Below, in pieces: positions 54,128 to 62,360 of a stretch of 64,000 nt of DNA. The DNA is from Edaphocola aurantiacus. Lineage in GTDB: Bacteria; Bacteroidota; Bacteroidia; Chitinophagales; Chitinophagaceae. The translations under genes and the position numbers were made by a program. Every line of letters begins with the position of its first letter. Within the stretch, counting starts at the first letter, position 1. Location of the stretch: positions 62,001-126,000 of the forward strand of contig NZ_VOSI01000003.1 in assembly GCF_019797745.1 (NCBI RefSeq), written 5' to 3'. The notes under the pieces are model-generated. The model saw nothing but the letters and a program-made list of their open reading frames with translations, was not told where the DNA came from and did not search any database.

Positions 54128-54158
54128 CAAATTTGCCGAAACAAAATCGTTTTACAAA
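54128..54158 (-). promoter_or_regulatory. Promoter of cys leader-cysE-cysK
   Basis: Minus strand: AATTTG (-33 TTTG at 54155-54158), 19-bp spacer, then CAAATTTG (54128-54135), one base from the -7 consensus TAnnTTTG. Transcription would start about 13 bp before the leader ATG. This is the only promoter in the window where both elements show at proper spacing. Confidence 0.6.
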
Positions 54159-54249
54159 TTAATTCTTGTTAAGAAACGAAAGTTTATAAAATCCTTAAGA
54201 TGTTACTTACCCCGGAGTAAGTGCAGGTAAACAGAAGGGTATAATGCAG

Positions 54250-54273
54250 AAAGAGCAGCCGGAGCTGCTCTTT
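54250..54273 (-). terminator. Terminator after pterin dehydratase
   Basis: 10-bp stem AAAGAGCAGC / GCTGCTCTTT with loop CGGA, 6 bp past the phhB stop on the minus strand. It separates the phhA-phhB unit from the cys leader. Confidence 0.8.
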
Positions 54274-54279
54274 TTATAC

Positions 54280-54522
54280 TTATTCTAAAACGCGGTCTAT
54301 CGCCTTCGCGAGCTGATGATCTTTTTCTGATATCACATCACCGGCATCATGTGTACGCAGCCATATCTCCACAGTGTCCCATTCATTGGTCCATCTTGGA
54401 TGATGATTATGCTGCTCGGCCAGTAAAGCTACCCGGGTCATAAACCCAAATGCCTGACTGAAATCACTGAAACGAAACTGTTTATATAAATAACCATCCC
54501 GCTCTTTCCATTCCTGATACAT
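54280..54522 (-). CDS. phhB: 4a-hydroxytetrahydrobiopterin dehydratase
   Basis: An 80-residue pterin-4-alpha-carbinolamine dehydratase. The motif [30 protein letters not shown] carries the catalytic EHxHHP-type cluster. It recycles the oxidised pterin cofactor made by phenylalanine hydroxylase, whose gene is 18 bp upstream. Size fits a full-length stand-alone member. Confidence 0.92.
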   Translation of the reverse strand: MYQEWKERDGYLYKQFRFSDFSQAFGFMTRVALLAEQHNHHPRWTNEWDTVEIWLRTHDAGDVISEKDHQLAKAIDRVLE

Positions 54523-54540
54523 AATTGCTTGTTTATTTGA

Positions 54541-55290
54541 TTATAAAAATACGGAATGTTTCGCATCCTGCCGCATGATAACTGCTACCTCCTCTAAGAT
54601 CTCGGTCAACTGGTCCAGGTGCATAATCTCGAAGTACTCTTCCTGTAACACGTCTGTACGGAACGGAGTATCCAGGATATCGGGTACCTGGAACAGGCTG
54701 CGTCTGGTATCAGGAGCCATGCTGTGTAGGGTTTCGCCGGGAGAGGACAATATACCGGCACCGTATATTTTCGGTACACCGTCTTCTCTGATCAGCCCGA
54801 ACTCAATAGTATACCAGTAAATGCGGCTCAACAGTTCCATCTTATGCTCATCATCATTCCAGCGCAACCCTAGCTGCCCGAAGGCGTGCATGAAATCGGC
54901 ATAAGCAGGATGACTCAACAAAGGAATATGTCCGAATACATCATGAAACATATCCGGCTCTTCGATATAATCCAGTTCTGCCATAGTGCGCAGCCAGCAG
55001 GTGGCGGGGAATATGCGGCGGGCCAGCAAAGCAAAGAATGCTGCTGCAGGCACCAGGCCCGGTACTACAGTGATCTGCCAGCCCGTAGCAGCTTTCAGCT
55101 TCTGGTTTACTACGGTAAAGTCCGGAATGGAAGTCGCCTCAAAGCCCACCGTATTTAAGGCTGCTTTATAATAATGGCTTCCGTACTGGTTTAATAAGTG
55201 CATTTGCCGTTCAAATAAAGCGCGCCATACGGCAAAGTCTTCACTGGTGTACAGTTCGTACTGCTGGGACAATGGTCTGTTCCGTTCCAT
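54541..55290 (-). CDS. phhA: Phenylalanine 4-monooxygenase
   Basis: A 249-residue non-haem iron, pterin-dependent hydroxylase turning Phe into Tyr. It has PDMFHDVFGHIPLLSHPAYADFM with the two iron His ligands (HxxxH), and YWYTIEFGLI with the Glu ligand. Short, catalytic domain only, as usual for bacteria. With phhB it forms a Tyr-making unit behind a Tyr-rich leader and terminator, so tyrosine availability probably controls it. Confidence 0.94.
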   Translation of the reverse strand: MERNRPLSQQYELYTSEDFAVWRALFERQMHLLNQYGSHYYKAALNTVGFEATSIPDFTVVNQKLKAATGWQITVVPGLVPAAAFFALLARRIFPATCWLRTMAELDYIEEPDMFHDVFGHIPLLSHPAYADFMHAFGQLGLRWNDDEHKMELLSRIYWYTIEFGLIREDGVPKIYGAGILSSPGETLHSMAPDTRRSLFQVPDILDTPFRTDVLQEEYFEIMHLDQLTEILEEVAVIMRQDAKHSVFL

Positions 55291-55320
55291 AATAGATATT
55301 TAAAAAAATGAAAAAAAATA

Positions 55321-55345
55321 ACCCCGGTTCGTAAGGAACCGGGGT
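55321..55345 (-). terminator. Attenuator terminator of phhA leader
   Basis: Minus strand: 10-bp stem ACCCCGGTTC / GAACCGGGGT, loop CTTAC, followed by TATTTTTTTT. It ends about 30 bp before the phhA ATG and lies after the Tyr-rich leader, where it would stop transcription before the gene. Confidence 0.85.
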
Positions 55346-55380
55346 CTGTTAAAAATATATGAGGTATATATATGCAGCCG

Positions 55381-55464
55381 CTATTCCAAACGATATCGCT
55401 TAGAATAGTAATAATAAGTAGCAGCTGATATGTGCATTGAGGTCAACATGATTGTTGCAAACAT
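55381..55464 (-). CDS. Tyr-rich leader peptide of phhA-phhB
   Basis: A 27-residue frame with ATYYYYSKRYRLE at its end: four Tyr codons in a row and a fifth shortly after. In-frame ATGs at 55449 and 55437 give shorter versions; the promoter-like TATGTTTG (55458-55465) overlaps the first ATG, so a later start is quite possible. CAGCTGCT (55420-55427), just before the Tyr run, can pair with AGCGGCTG (55375-55382) at the stop codon. That second segment, extended to GGAATAGCGGCTG, can instead pair imperfectly with the 5' arm of the terminator. Confidence 0.78.
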   Translation of the reverse strand: MFATIMLTSMHISAATYYYYSKRYRLE

Positions 55465-55522
55465 ACTGTATTATTTTATATACAGACCCTGGTCGCAAAA
55501 AATATTCTGTTAAAAAAATTGC

Positions 55523-56053
55523 TTACGTTAGTAAGTGCAGGAATTTCCTGCTCAAGGTTTGCAGTTCATCTTTGGTTGCAGCATCTGTTATGTCACCGGT
55601 CTCATTTACCTTTCCTTTTACACCGGGTATGAGCAGGGTGGTTTCGGCTGTAAACCGCGCCATCAGTGTCTTCAGGATCAGTTGCAGCTCTTCATGTGCC
55701 TTTTGTCCGCTGGCAGATGCCGTGATGATGCCCGTTGGTTTATCAGAGAAAATAGTAGTCGCCACACACCATTCAAATACGTTTTTCAGTCTGGAGGGAA
55801 TACTGAAGATATACTCCGGGCTACAGATGATGATCCCATCGGCCTGTTCGATCTGTGTCCTTAGTTGCAACACTTCGGCAGGAGGATTATGTACCGATTG
55901 CTCCGGGTCAAAGTGTGGCAGGCTTTTAAGATCTTGAAATATGGTCAGCTTATGTGGTTGCAACATACCTGCCAGTGCCGCAACAATACTCTCATTAGAG
56001 GAGTTGCTTTGTGCACTACCGATAATAGCCAGTATCTGTAAGGTTTTGCTCAT
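55523..56053 (-). CDS. NADPH-dependent FMN reductase-type oxidoreductase
   Basis: A 176-residue flavodoxin-fold protein: LAIIGSAQSNSSNESIVAAL is the phosphate-binding loop and IICSPEYIFSIPSRLKNVFEWC is the conserved flavin site of the group. It probably reduces FMN or quinones with NAD(P)H. It is 2 bp from the next minus-strand gene, suggesting co-transcription. Confidence 0.88.
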   Translation of the reverse strand: MSKTLQILAIIGSAQSNSSNESIVAALAGMLQPHKLTIFQDLKSLPHFDPEQSVHNPPAEVLQLRTQIEQADGIIICSPEYIFSIPSRLKNVFEWCVATTIFSDKPTGIITASASGQKAHEELQLILKTLMARFTAETTLLIPGVKGKVNETGDITDAATKDELQTLSRKFLHLLT

Positions 56054-56055
56054 AT

Positions 56056-56505
56056 TCAGATCAGGCCGAATTGTTTGAAGTGATGCGTGAAATGTTTATC
56101 ATGAAAGATTTTCCATTCTGCACGGCTCATCAGTCCCAGGGCAGGGTGCACATAATCCGGACTTTCTGCCGTCTGGTTGAATTGAATGGTTGCTTGAATC
56201 AATGCAGTATTGGCTTCCGCAAGATCTTTACATTGCAGTTCCTGTGGCATGCCATTCATCAAAGGCATCTTAACACCCGGGGCAAGTGCATTTTCTGAAT
56301 AGATCAGGTATTGCTTATTCTTCAGCGCACGCTCATCAGAAAAGAATTGCACCTGTGGGTGCAGCCCGGATGAGATCTCTACGAAAAAAAGCAGATGCTC
56401 TACCATTTCCTGTGGAGTCATGATGCCGAATAAAGGCTCCTGTTGCGGTTTTAAGCGGTCAAGTACCGATTGTAGTTGTTCCGTTTGCGCTATCGTGATC
56501 ATCAT
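56056..56505 (-). CDS. DinB/DUF1569-like four-helix protein
   Basis: A 149-residue helical protein. MTPQEMVEHLLFFVEI and the C-terminal FHDKHFTHHFKQFGLI give three or more His residues as in metal-binding DinB-like bundles (HxxxHxxQ). Exact family uncertain. It lies between the esterase and the FMN reductase in a tight run and may share their operon. Confidence 0.6.
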   Translation of the reverse strand: MMITIAQTEQLQSVLDRLKPQQEPLFGIMTPQEMVEHLLFFVEISSGLHPQVQFFSDERALKNKQYLIYSENALAPGVKMPLMNGMPQELQCKDLAEANTALIQATIQFNQTAESPDYVHPALGLMSRAEWKIFHDKHFTHHFKQFGLI

Positions 56506-56514
56506 AATGTGTGT

Positions 56515-57375
56515 TTAAGGTTGTTTTGATCCCAGCCATTTAAATGCATTCAACAGTGCCTGATGCATTGCTGTAGCATGGTCTTCATCCTGCAGGTAAT
56601 CCATATGTACCAAAGCTTCAGGATGTGCTCCTCTCATGATTTCTGCCAGCAGATGTGCATCCACCTCCATATTACCAGGCTGTGCGCCCGGTGTACTGCC
56701 TTCCTTGCCTACACCAATATAGATGCGGCGGGTACTTTGCCCCTGCGGAAAAGGCGTCGGGGGCTGCAACAATATGGAGCCTTCGTTCCACCACAGGCTG
56801 GGACTGATAATGATATACTGGTTGAACAGTTGCGGTTGCTTCATCAGGATTTCGGTAGCCAGTAAGCCACCCAATGACTGGCCGATAATGGTTTTAGTCT
56901 GTTCTGTTTTATAATGAGCATCGATATACGGAATCAGCTCTTCGGAGAGAAAAGAAATAAACTTATCCGAATGTCCGGTAGTAGGATATTTCTGCTGCTC
57001 TTCCGGCACATTGCTCGGGAAGGTAAAGTCTCGCTTACGATCTATATTGGCAATGCCGACTACAATAGATTTTGGTAGCCATTTGATCCATTCAAAACTG
57101 CAATACTGTACCAGTCCGGCTACATGGACAAAGTCTTCATCGGCCGAACCATCCAGCAGATAGATCACCGGGTAGCGGGCCGCAGCTTTAGGATCATAGC
57201 CTTCTGGAAGGTAAATATTCAGGACACGGTTCTCTCCAAGTACGGCAGAGGTCATGGTCTCCGTAGTGCCTATTACAAAAGGACTGGATTTGCTGGTTTG
57301 TTTTGCAGCCTGCTTCTGTCCGTAACCCTGCAACTGGGATAAACATAGAAGACCGATCAATAGTAGTTTGTTCAT
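56515..57375 (-). CDS. Exported esterase, alpha/beta-hydrolase fold
   Basis: A 286-residue hydrolase with signal peptide MNKLLLIGLLCLSQLQGYGQ. It has RYPVIYLLDGSADEDF, the nucleophile elbow IIGQSLGGLLATE (Ser in GQSLG) and a C-terminal DEDHATAMHQA with the His. It resembles enterochelin/IroE-type esterases (esterase D family), but no siderophore genes are near. It is in the periplasm or secreted; the substrate is unknown. Confidence 0.85.
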   Translation of the reverse strand: MNKLLLIGLLCLSQLQGYGQKQAAKQTSKSSPFVIGTTETMTSAVLGENRVLNIYLPEGYDPKAAARYPVIYLLDGSADEDFVHVAGLVQYCSFEWIKWLPKSIVVGIANIDRKRDFTFPSNVPEEQQKYPTTGHSDKFISFLSEELIPYIDAHYKTEQTKTIIGQSLGGLLATEILMKQPQLFNQYIIISPSLWWNEGSILLQPPTPFPQGQSTRRIYIGVGKEGSTPGAQPGNMEVDAHLLAEIMRGAHPEALVHMDYLQDEDHATAMHQALLNAFKWLGSKQP

Positions 57376-57435
57376 GCTGTATCAATTGACAGTTTGTACC
57401 GTCATGTGGCTAAATTACCAAATTTTAGAACGCAA

Positions 57436-57465
57436 CAAGGGGATGATATTATTATCATCCCCTTG
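57436..57465 (-). terminator. Terminator after AhpD-like gene
   Basis: 12-bp stem CAAGGGGATGAT / ATCATCCCCTTG with a 6-nt loop, after the AhpD-like stop on the minus strand. The T tract is stronger on the plus side, so its direction of action is not certain. Confidence 0.65.
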
Positions 57466-57486
57466 TTTTTTAACGGTATTATATTT

Positions 57487-57930
57487 TTAGTCTTTCGGAA
57501 CCTGTGCCAGGGTGCTGATGGCGATACGGTTCCAGGCATTGATCGTAACCACCGCCATGATCAGTTGTGAAATGTATTGTTCATCAAACATGCTGCTGGC
57601 CTTAGCATATGTCTCTTCGGTAAGACCATGATGGCTTATCAAAGTGATTTCTTCTGTAATAGCCAGGATCACTTTCTCTTCTTCGCTGAAGAGATCCGTT
57701 TCTTTCCATGCATTCAGTAAGAAAATGCGTTGAGGTGTTTCTCCATATTTCAGGGCATCTTTGGTATGCATATCCAGGCAGAATGCACAACCATTGATCT
57801 GTGAAGCCCTGATCTTGATCAGTTCTTTGTGTATCGGGCTGATGCTTCCGGAGGCCAGTGCCTGTTCCAGGGCAAACATCGCTTTGTAAGCGGCAGGTTG
57901 TAAAGCAGCAACATTAACTCTTTTGTTCAT
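57487..57930 (-). CDS. Carboxymuconolactone decarboxylase/AhpD-like protein
   Basis: A 147-residue protein with the peroxidase-type motif NGCAFCLDMHTKDALKYGE (CxxC-x3-H), as in AhpD relatives, inside the usual helical repeats. It probably has alkylhydroperoxidase-like redox activity. It lies downstream of a Crp-type regulator on the same strand (about 80 bp gap), which may control it. Confidence 0.88.
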   Translation of the reverse strand: MNKRVNVAALQPAAYKAMFALEQALASGSISPIHKELIKIRASQINGCAFCLDMHTKDALKYGETPQRIFLLNAWKETDLFSEEEKVILAITEEITLISHHGLTEETYAKASSMFDEQYISQLIMAVVTINAWNRIAISTLAQVPKD

Positions 57931-58007
57931 CGTTTATGATTTTTTAGTAATGATTAATATGATAAAGCAAAAGTCCGAAGCCTGGCGCAGAAAAAAATTA
58001 AACTGGT

Positions 58008-58583
58008 TTAAGAAATGTTTTTTGCCCTTAATTCACTGAGGTATTCCGGGGTAATGCCCAGGTAAGAGGCCAGTAAATATTGTGGAATGCGCTGCACAAA
58101 TTCCGGAAAGCTGCTGCTGAATTGGCGATAGAGCGCTTCCCTGGAGTACCCGTACAGGAATTTTAGCCTCATTTGCGAAGCAGCATGTGCGGTCTGGTGT
58201 ACCATACGGAAATACCGTTCCATTTGCGGAAACTGCTCCAGCAATTGTTCCTGTGCCTGAAGATCTATTGCATACAGGACCGAACGTTCTACTGCCTGTA
58301 TACAGAACGCCGAAGGTTGATGCCGCTGAAAGGAAAAGTAATCAGCGATCCACCAGTGTTCGAGACCAAATTGTACGGTCTTTTCCACCCCTTTTTCATC
58401 AACAAAGAACATGCGCAGGCAGCCCTCTGTGACAAAATAATTATAACGGCAGATCTGGCCCTCCTTAAGCAGGTTTTCCTTTTTCCTGACCTCTATTTCT
58501 TTGAAAAAGGCCAGCAATGCAGGCACCTCTTCATCAGACAGGCGGGTAAATTTGCGGATATGTGTAATGAGCATTTCTGACAT
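58008..58583 (-). CDS. Crp/Fnr-family transcriptional regulator
   Basis: A 191-residue regulator: FKEIEVRKKENLLKEGQICRYNYFVTEGCLRMFF is the sensor beta-barrel and RIPQYLLASYLGITPEYLSELRAKN the helix-turn-helix. The effector is unknown. It is similar in size to the member at 11966 but only distantly related by eye. It precedes the AhpD-like gene. Confidence 0.87.
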   Translation of the reverse strand: MSEMLITHIRKFTRLSDEEVPALLAFFKEIEVRKKENLLKEGQICRYNYFVTEGCLRMFFVDEKGVEKTVQFGLEHWWIADYFSFQRHQPSAFCIQAVERSVLYAIDLQAQEQLLEQFPQMERYFRMVHQTAHAASQMRLKFLYGYSREALYRQFSSSFPEFVQRIPQYLLASYLGITPEYLSELRAKNIS

Positions 58584-58634
58584 ATGAACCGGTATCTTTG
58601 ATAACTATTATACCGGTTCAAAATTAATCTATTT

Positions 58635-59783
58635 TCAGGCGCCCTGCATGATCTTCAGGATATTGCTTAATGCTCCTTCACTGTGCAGCATTTGGGTATT
58701 GTACAAGGTCTGCTCTGTAACTTCAGCAGCCCTCCGGCGCATTTGTGTTTCATATGTAGTGATGGCGGACTGAATATCTGTACAGTGGCTTCCGGTAAGG
58801 CATTCGGCCAATTCAAAAGCATCCTGCATCGCCATATTTACGCCTTCACCAGCATAGGGAGGCATACGGTGTGCGGCATCGCCAAGCATCGTAACATTGG
58901 ACTTTGAGGGCCAATACTGATCGGTAGGGAAGTGGTACTGTGGTCTGGGAATGAAGGACACTTCATCATTGGCAAATAATTCATGCCAGAAAGGACTCCA
59001 GTCACGGAACCGTTTGATGAACCAGCGATGCACCTGGTGCTTGTTCGCAAAGTCTATACCACAAGTCTCCAGCCAGTCTTCTGTTTCAGCAGTTCCGGTA
59101 TAAAATGACAGGCTGCCGTCTCCTTTCGCACTCAGGATGAGGGACTGGTTACCTGACAGTGCAAATACTTTGCCGCCTTGTACCAGCGCATTAATATCCG
59201 GGGCATTGATGGCTGCATGATAGATAGTGCCCTCAACGATCGTAATGCCCGAGTATACAGGCTGTATGTCTGTTATAAATGGACGAATGCGGGAGTTGGC
59301 ACCATCTGCGGCGATCACAAGGTCTGCATAGGCGGCATGTCCGTTTTTAAAGTTCAGTAACCAACCCTGTCCTTCTTCCTGCATGGAAGTGAACTGACTG
59401 TCCCAAACAATGGTGTCGGGAAGGAGGGAATCCATAAGAATATTGCGTAATGGTCCGCGGTCTATTTCCGGACGGTCTTCTGCAAAGGAATCTGTCCCAT
59501 CATGTTCGTCATGATGAATATAACCTGCAGTATCGATGATGCGTAATTTGCCTGCTTCGGGACGGTAATGTTTATAGAACGCTTCGGTAAGCCCTGCTCT
59601 GCGTAAGGCTTCCAGCCCGGATGTCTCGTGCAGGTCCAGTGTGGCACCCTGTACACGTACCTCTTTGTGGGCATCTCTTTCATAAACTTTTACCTGTGCC
59701 CCTTTCATTTGCAGTAAGCGCGCCAGAGTAAGGCCTCCGGGACCACCGCCGACAACAGCAATTTTTTTATCTTTTACCAGCAT
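58635..59783 (-). CDS. FAD-dependent monooxygenase, TetX-like
   Basis: A 382-residue class A flavoprotein. IAVVGGGPGGLTLARLLQMKG binds ADP; RVQGATLDLHETSGLEALRRAG closely follows the block seen in TetX; GDAAHRMPPYAGEGVNMAMQDA is the second FAD motif. The tetracycline-contacting region is not conserved: SLSFYTG where TetX has an H-x-G arrangement. It may oxidise another aromatic compound. The AraC gene upstream is its probable regulator. Confidence 0.85.
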   Translation of the reverse strand: MLVKDKKIAVVGGGPGGLTLARLLQMKGAQVKVYERDAHKEVRVQGATLDLHETSGLEALRRAGLTEAFYKHYRPEAGKLRIIDTAGYIHHDEHDGTDSFAEDRPEIDRGPLRNILMDSLLPDTIVWDSQFTSMQEEGQGWLLNFKNGHAAYADLVIAADGANSRIRPFITDIQPVYSGITIVEGTIYHAAINAPDINALVQGGKVFALSGNQSLILSAKGDGSLSFYTGTAETEDWLETCGIDFANKHQVHRWFIKRFRDWSPFWHELFANDEVSFIPRPQYHFPTDQYWPSKSNVTMLGDAAHRMPPYAGEGVNMAMQDAFELAECLTGSHCTDIQSAITTYETQMRRRAAEVTEQTLYNTQMLHSEGALSNILKIMQGA

Positions 59784-59808
59784 TGTATTTATTTTTTACA
59801 ATGCAAAA

Positions 59809-60573
59809 CTACTTTGGCGGCAGGGTCGAAAATTGTATAAATCGGTCGTTTTTATTTTGCTGCAACATTTTGGGCGTTACTCCGGCTAGCTTCTTCACTG
59901 CTTTAATGAAGTGAGACTGGTCTGCGAATTGGGCATCGGGGTATAATTCGCCTACTTTGATCTGTTCAAAGGAAGCCCGGAAACGCAGGATGCTGCAATA
60001 GGTCTTTAAAGACAAGCCATATTGCTCTGTGAAATAGCGATTGATCTGCCGGCTGCTCCAGAATATCTGGTCTGAGAGGGCCTGAACACTGACTTCTCCT
60101 GCAGCAGCATGGATTAGATGGAATAAACTTTGTTTACGCTCATCTATTGCTGCTGCGATATGCTCTTTCACTTTTTGAAGTGCCGTAACGGTAAATGCCT
60201 CAAAATCGTCCAGGTCTGTTTCTGTAAAGCCCCAGAAGCCTGCAGGCAATTCCATGGCGGAGTCCACAATTGCGGAAACGGTTTGTTGTAACACATATTC
60301 CGTAGCCAAAGGCCTGAAGCTGATGGCATACATCAGCGTATGCGGAGAAATGCTTGTCTGGTCCGGTTCCGTACTCATGCCCATTAAGCGCATTGTAAAG
60401 GGTTCTGTCGCCGAATGGGAAAGAAATAAATCAATACGCCCGTCAGGAAGAATAATGACTTCCTTTGTATCCGGAGCATCATTATGCAGCATCCAGATGC
60501 TGTCAACAAAGTCGCTCAGTTCCGGCGGGGCCGGGATCTCGCGGTAAATAATATCATTGTGCCCGGTAGACAT
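59809..60573 (-). CDS. AraC-family transcriptional regulator
   Basis: A 254-residue regulator. The N-terminal domain (YREIPAPPELSDFVDSIWML, VIILPDGRIDLFLSHSA) is the small-ligand cupin type found in many Bacteroidota regulators. The C-terminal HTH is SVQALSDQIFWSSRQINRYF then a second helix pair ending FIKAVKKLAGVTPKML. It lies 25 bp upstream of the TetX-like gene on the same strand, so the two probably form one transcript. Confidence 0.88.
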   Translation of the reverse strand: MSTGHNDIIYREIPAPPELSDFVDSIWMLHNDAPDTKEVIILPDGRIDLFLSHSATEPFTMRLMGMSTEPDQTSISPHTLMYAISFRPLATEYVLQQTVSAIVDSAMELPAGFWGFTETDLDDFEAFTVTALQKVKEHIAAAIDERKQSLFHLIHAAAGEVSVQALSDQIFWSSRQINRYFTEQYGLSLKTYCSILRFRASFEQIKVGELYPDAQFADQSHFIKAVKKLAGVTPKMLQQNKNDRFIQFSTLPPK

Positions 60574-60583
60574 AAGCCATGTA

Positions 60584-61489
60584 TTAGTGTTTCATCCGTA
60601 AAAGTAAGACAATAGGAATTAATACAATTCCCGTAAGAAAAGAGAGCAGGTAAATCTCAAATGTTGTTATGTTGTGATCAATGGGAATGTTATTCTTTTT
60701 TTCTATTCCTTTTTTGCAATACTCCATTCTCGTTTCTAGCAGGTGCCCAGCATAGCCGTATTCTTTTGCCGATTGAAGCAGTGATAATGCCATTGAATAA
60801 GCCCTGTTCATCATCATCATATTGCCATAATCAAATAGTAATTGGGCTACAATAGGGTCTTTCCATGTGATAAACGACATTCTTTCATTCAGCTGATAAT
60901 ATACTGCATTGGAAAGTTTATTGAGGGCATAGAATTCGAGATCGACAGGAATACTGTCATTACCGAAATCAACACCCAGTAAGAAGTCGCTGTTAATAGC
61001 AGAAGGCCCTTCTATCTTCGCTTTCAGAATGTTGACATGCAGCCATTCTGAGCTGTCGTGAGATTTGGGATTTATCGCTACGGCTCTGCTGATCCATTTC
61101 AGTGCACTATCATTCTGGCCGGTTAGCTCGAATGCTGTACCGATATTTGCGGCTGTGGCGTATCTTCCGGGATATTGTTGCTCCATATTCCGGTACAGAG
61201 CAATGGCCTTGTCATAATGCCGCTCCAGGATGAGCAGGAGGCCGATATCTGAAAGTACATCAGGGTCTTTGTTTGCGGTATACAATTGTTTTAACTTCCG
61301 TACACCATTATTATAATGGAGCACACTAAACAAGATGCGGCCGGGTTCTATACGCGCAGCCTCCTCCATATACGCAGGGAAATCACCCTTCAGTTTTTGA
61401 ACTACATTTCCATTCAGACATGCAAATGCTTGCCCCCTGAGGAATAAAAAGAGTATGAAAAGCAGTGCAGATCTACTGATGAATCGCAT
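60584..61489 (-). CDS. Exported TPR protein with C-terminal anchor
   Basis: About 301 residues starting at MRFISRSALLFILFLFLRG, a signal peptide; the longer frame overlaps the SDR gene. TPR-like repeats include DIGLLLILERHYDKAIALYRN and ANIGTAFELTGQNDSALKWI. A C-terminal membrane helix (LLSFLTGIVLIPIVLLL) ends it. Probably a periplasmic scaffold; partner unknown. Confidence 0.75.
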   Translation of the reverse strand: MRFISRSALLFILFLFLRGQAFACLNGNVVQKLKGDFPAYMEEAARIEPGRILFSVLHYNNGVRKLKQLYTANKDPDVLSDIGLLLILERHYDKAIALYRNMEQQYPGRYATAANIGTAFELTGQNDSALKWISRAVAINPKSHDSSEWLHVNILKAKIEGPSAINSDFLLGVDFGNDSIPVDLEFYALNKLSNAVYYQLNERMSFITWKDPIVAQLLFDYGNMMMMNRAYSMALSLLQSAKEYGYAGHLLETRMEYCKKGIEKKNNIPIDHNITTFEIYLLSFLTGIVLIPIVLLLRMKH

Positions 61490-61511
61490 AGTACGTATGA
61501 TTGATCTGATA

Positions 61512-62285
61512 TTAATCCTGTATTTTTCTAACAATGGCGGTGGTCCAGCTGCGTGGGGTAAAGCGTTGGGCAAATACCATGACTTTATTTAAACCTCCAT
61601 GTACTGCGACGGCCTTTCCGCGCATCATAGCCTTAAATCCATAGTCTGCAACTGCAGCAGAGGTAGGCAGCTTACGACCTTTGACCAGCTTACTTTTGCC
61701 CATTCCGGCAATATCAACAAAGCCACTTTCCGTTGGCCCGGGACATAAGGCTGTTACCGTTACGCCGGTTCCTTTTAGCTCATTATGCAATGCTTCCGAC
61801 AAATGCAGCACATATGCTTTGGTTGCAAAGTATACAGCCATCAGTGGTCCCGGCTGAAAAGCCGCTGTGGAGGCCACATTCAGCACTTTGCCTTTGCCGC
61901 GCTGCTGCATATCTTTGAGGAACAGTTTAGAGAACTGCGTCAGCGCTTTGATGTTCAGGTCTATCATCTGTGCTTCTTTGTCCCAGTCTGTTTCGGTAAA
62001 GAATCCGAAGTCTCCGAAACCGGCATTATTCACCAGGTAATCGATCTGAATGTTCTGGGTATGCAGCTCTTGGTATACTTCCTGTGCAGCATCGGGCAGG
62101 GAGAGGTCTTTGGTCAGTACCTCTATTTTTAATGAAGGATACTGTTGCAGCAATTCGCCTTCCAGGGCTTTTAATTTGCCGGTACTACGGGCAACCAGTA
62201 CCAGGTTTATACCCGCATGGGCAAAGATGCGTGCCAGTTCCAGTCCTATGCCATTGGAGGCGCCGGTAATGAGTGCAGTAGCCAT
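61512..62285 (-). CDS. Short-chain dehydrogenase/reductase
   Basis: A 257-residue classical SDR. TALITGASNGIGLELARIF is the NADP glycine loop, NNAGFGDFG follows, and the catalytic Ser and YFATKAYVLHLSEAL (YxxxK) are present. The substrate is unknown. It sits between the acyl-CoA ligase and the TPR gene, all on the minus strand. Confidence 0.9.
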   Translation of the reverse strand: MATALITGASNGIGLELARIFAHAGINLVLVARSTGKLKALEGELLQQYPSLKIEVLTKDLSLPDAAQEVYQELHTQNIQIDYLVNNAGFGDFGFFTETDWDKEAQMIDLNIKALTQFSKLFLKDMQQRGKGKVLNVASTAAFQPGPLMAVYFATKAYVLHLSEALHNELKGTGVTVTALCPGPTESGFVDIAGMGKSKLVKGRKLPTSAAVADYGFKAMMRGKAVAVHGGLNKVMVFAQRFTPRSWTTAIVRKIQD

Positions 62286-62330
62286 AAAATCAGTTTTTAA
62301 AGCAGCTATACTGCTGCGGTTATATAAAAG

Positions 62331-62352
62331 AAGTGTTGCCCAGGCAACACTT
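62331..62352 (-). terminator. Terminator after acyl-CoA ligase
   Basis: 10-bp stem AAGTGTTGCC / GGCAACACTT with a 2-nt gap, followed on the minus strand by CTTTTATAT. It lies 8 bp past the ligase stop. Confidence 0.7.
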
Positions 62353-62360
62353 CCGTATGT

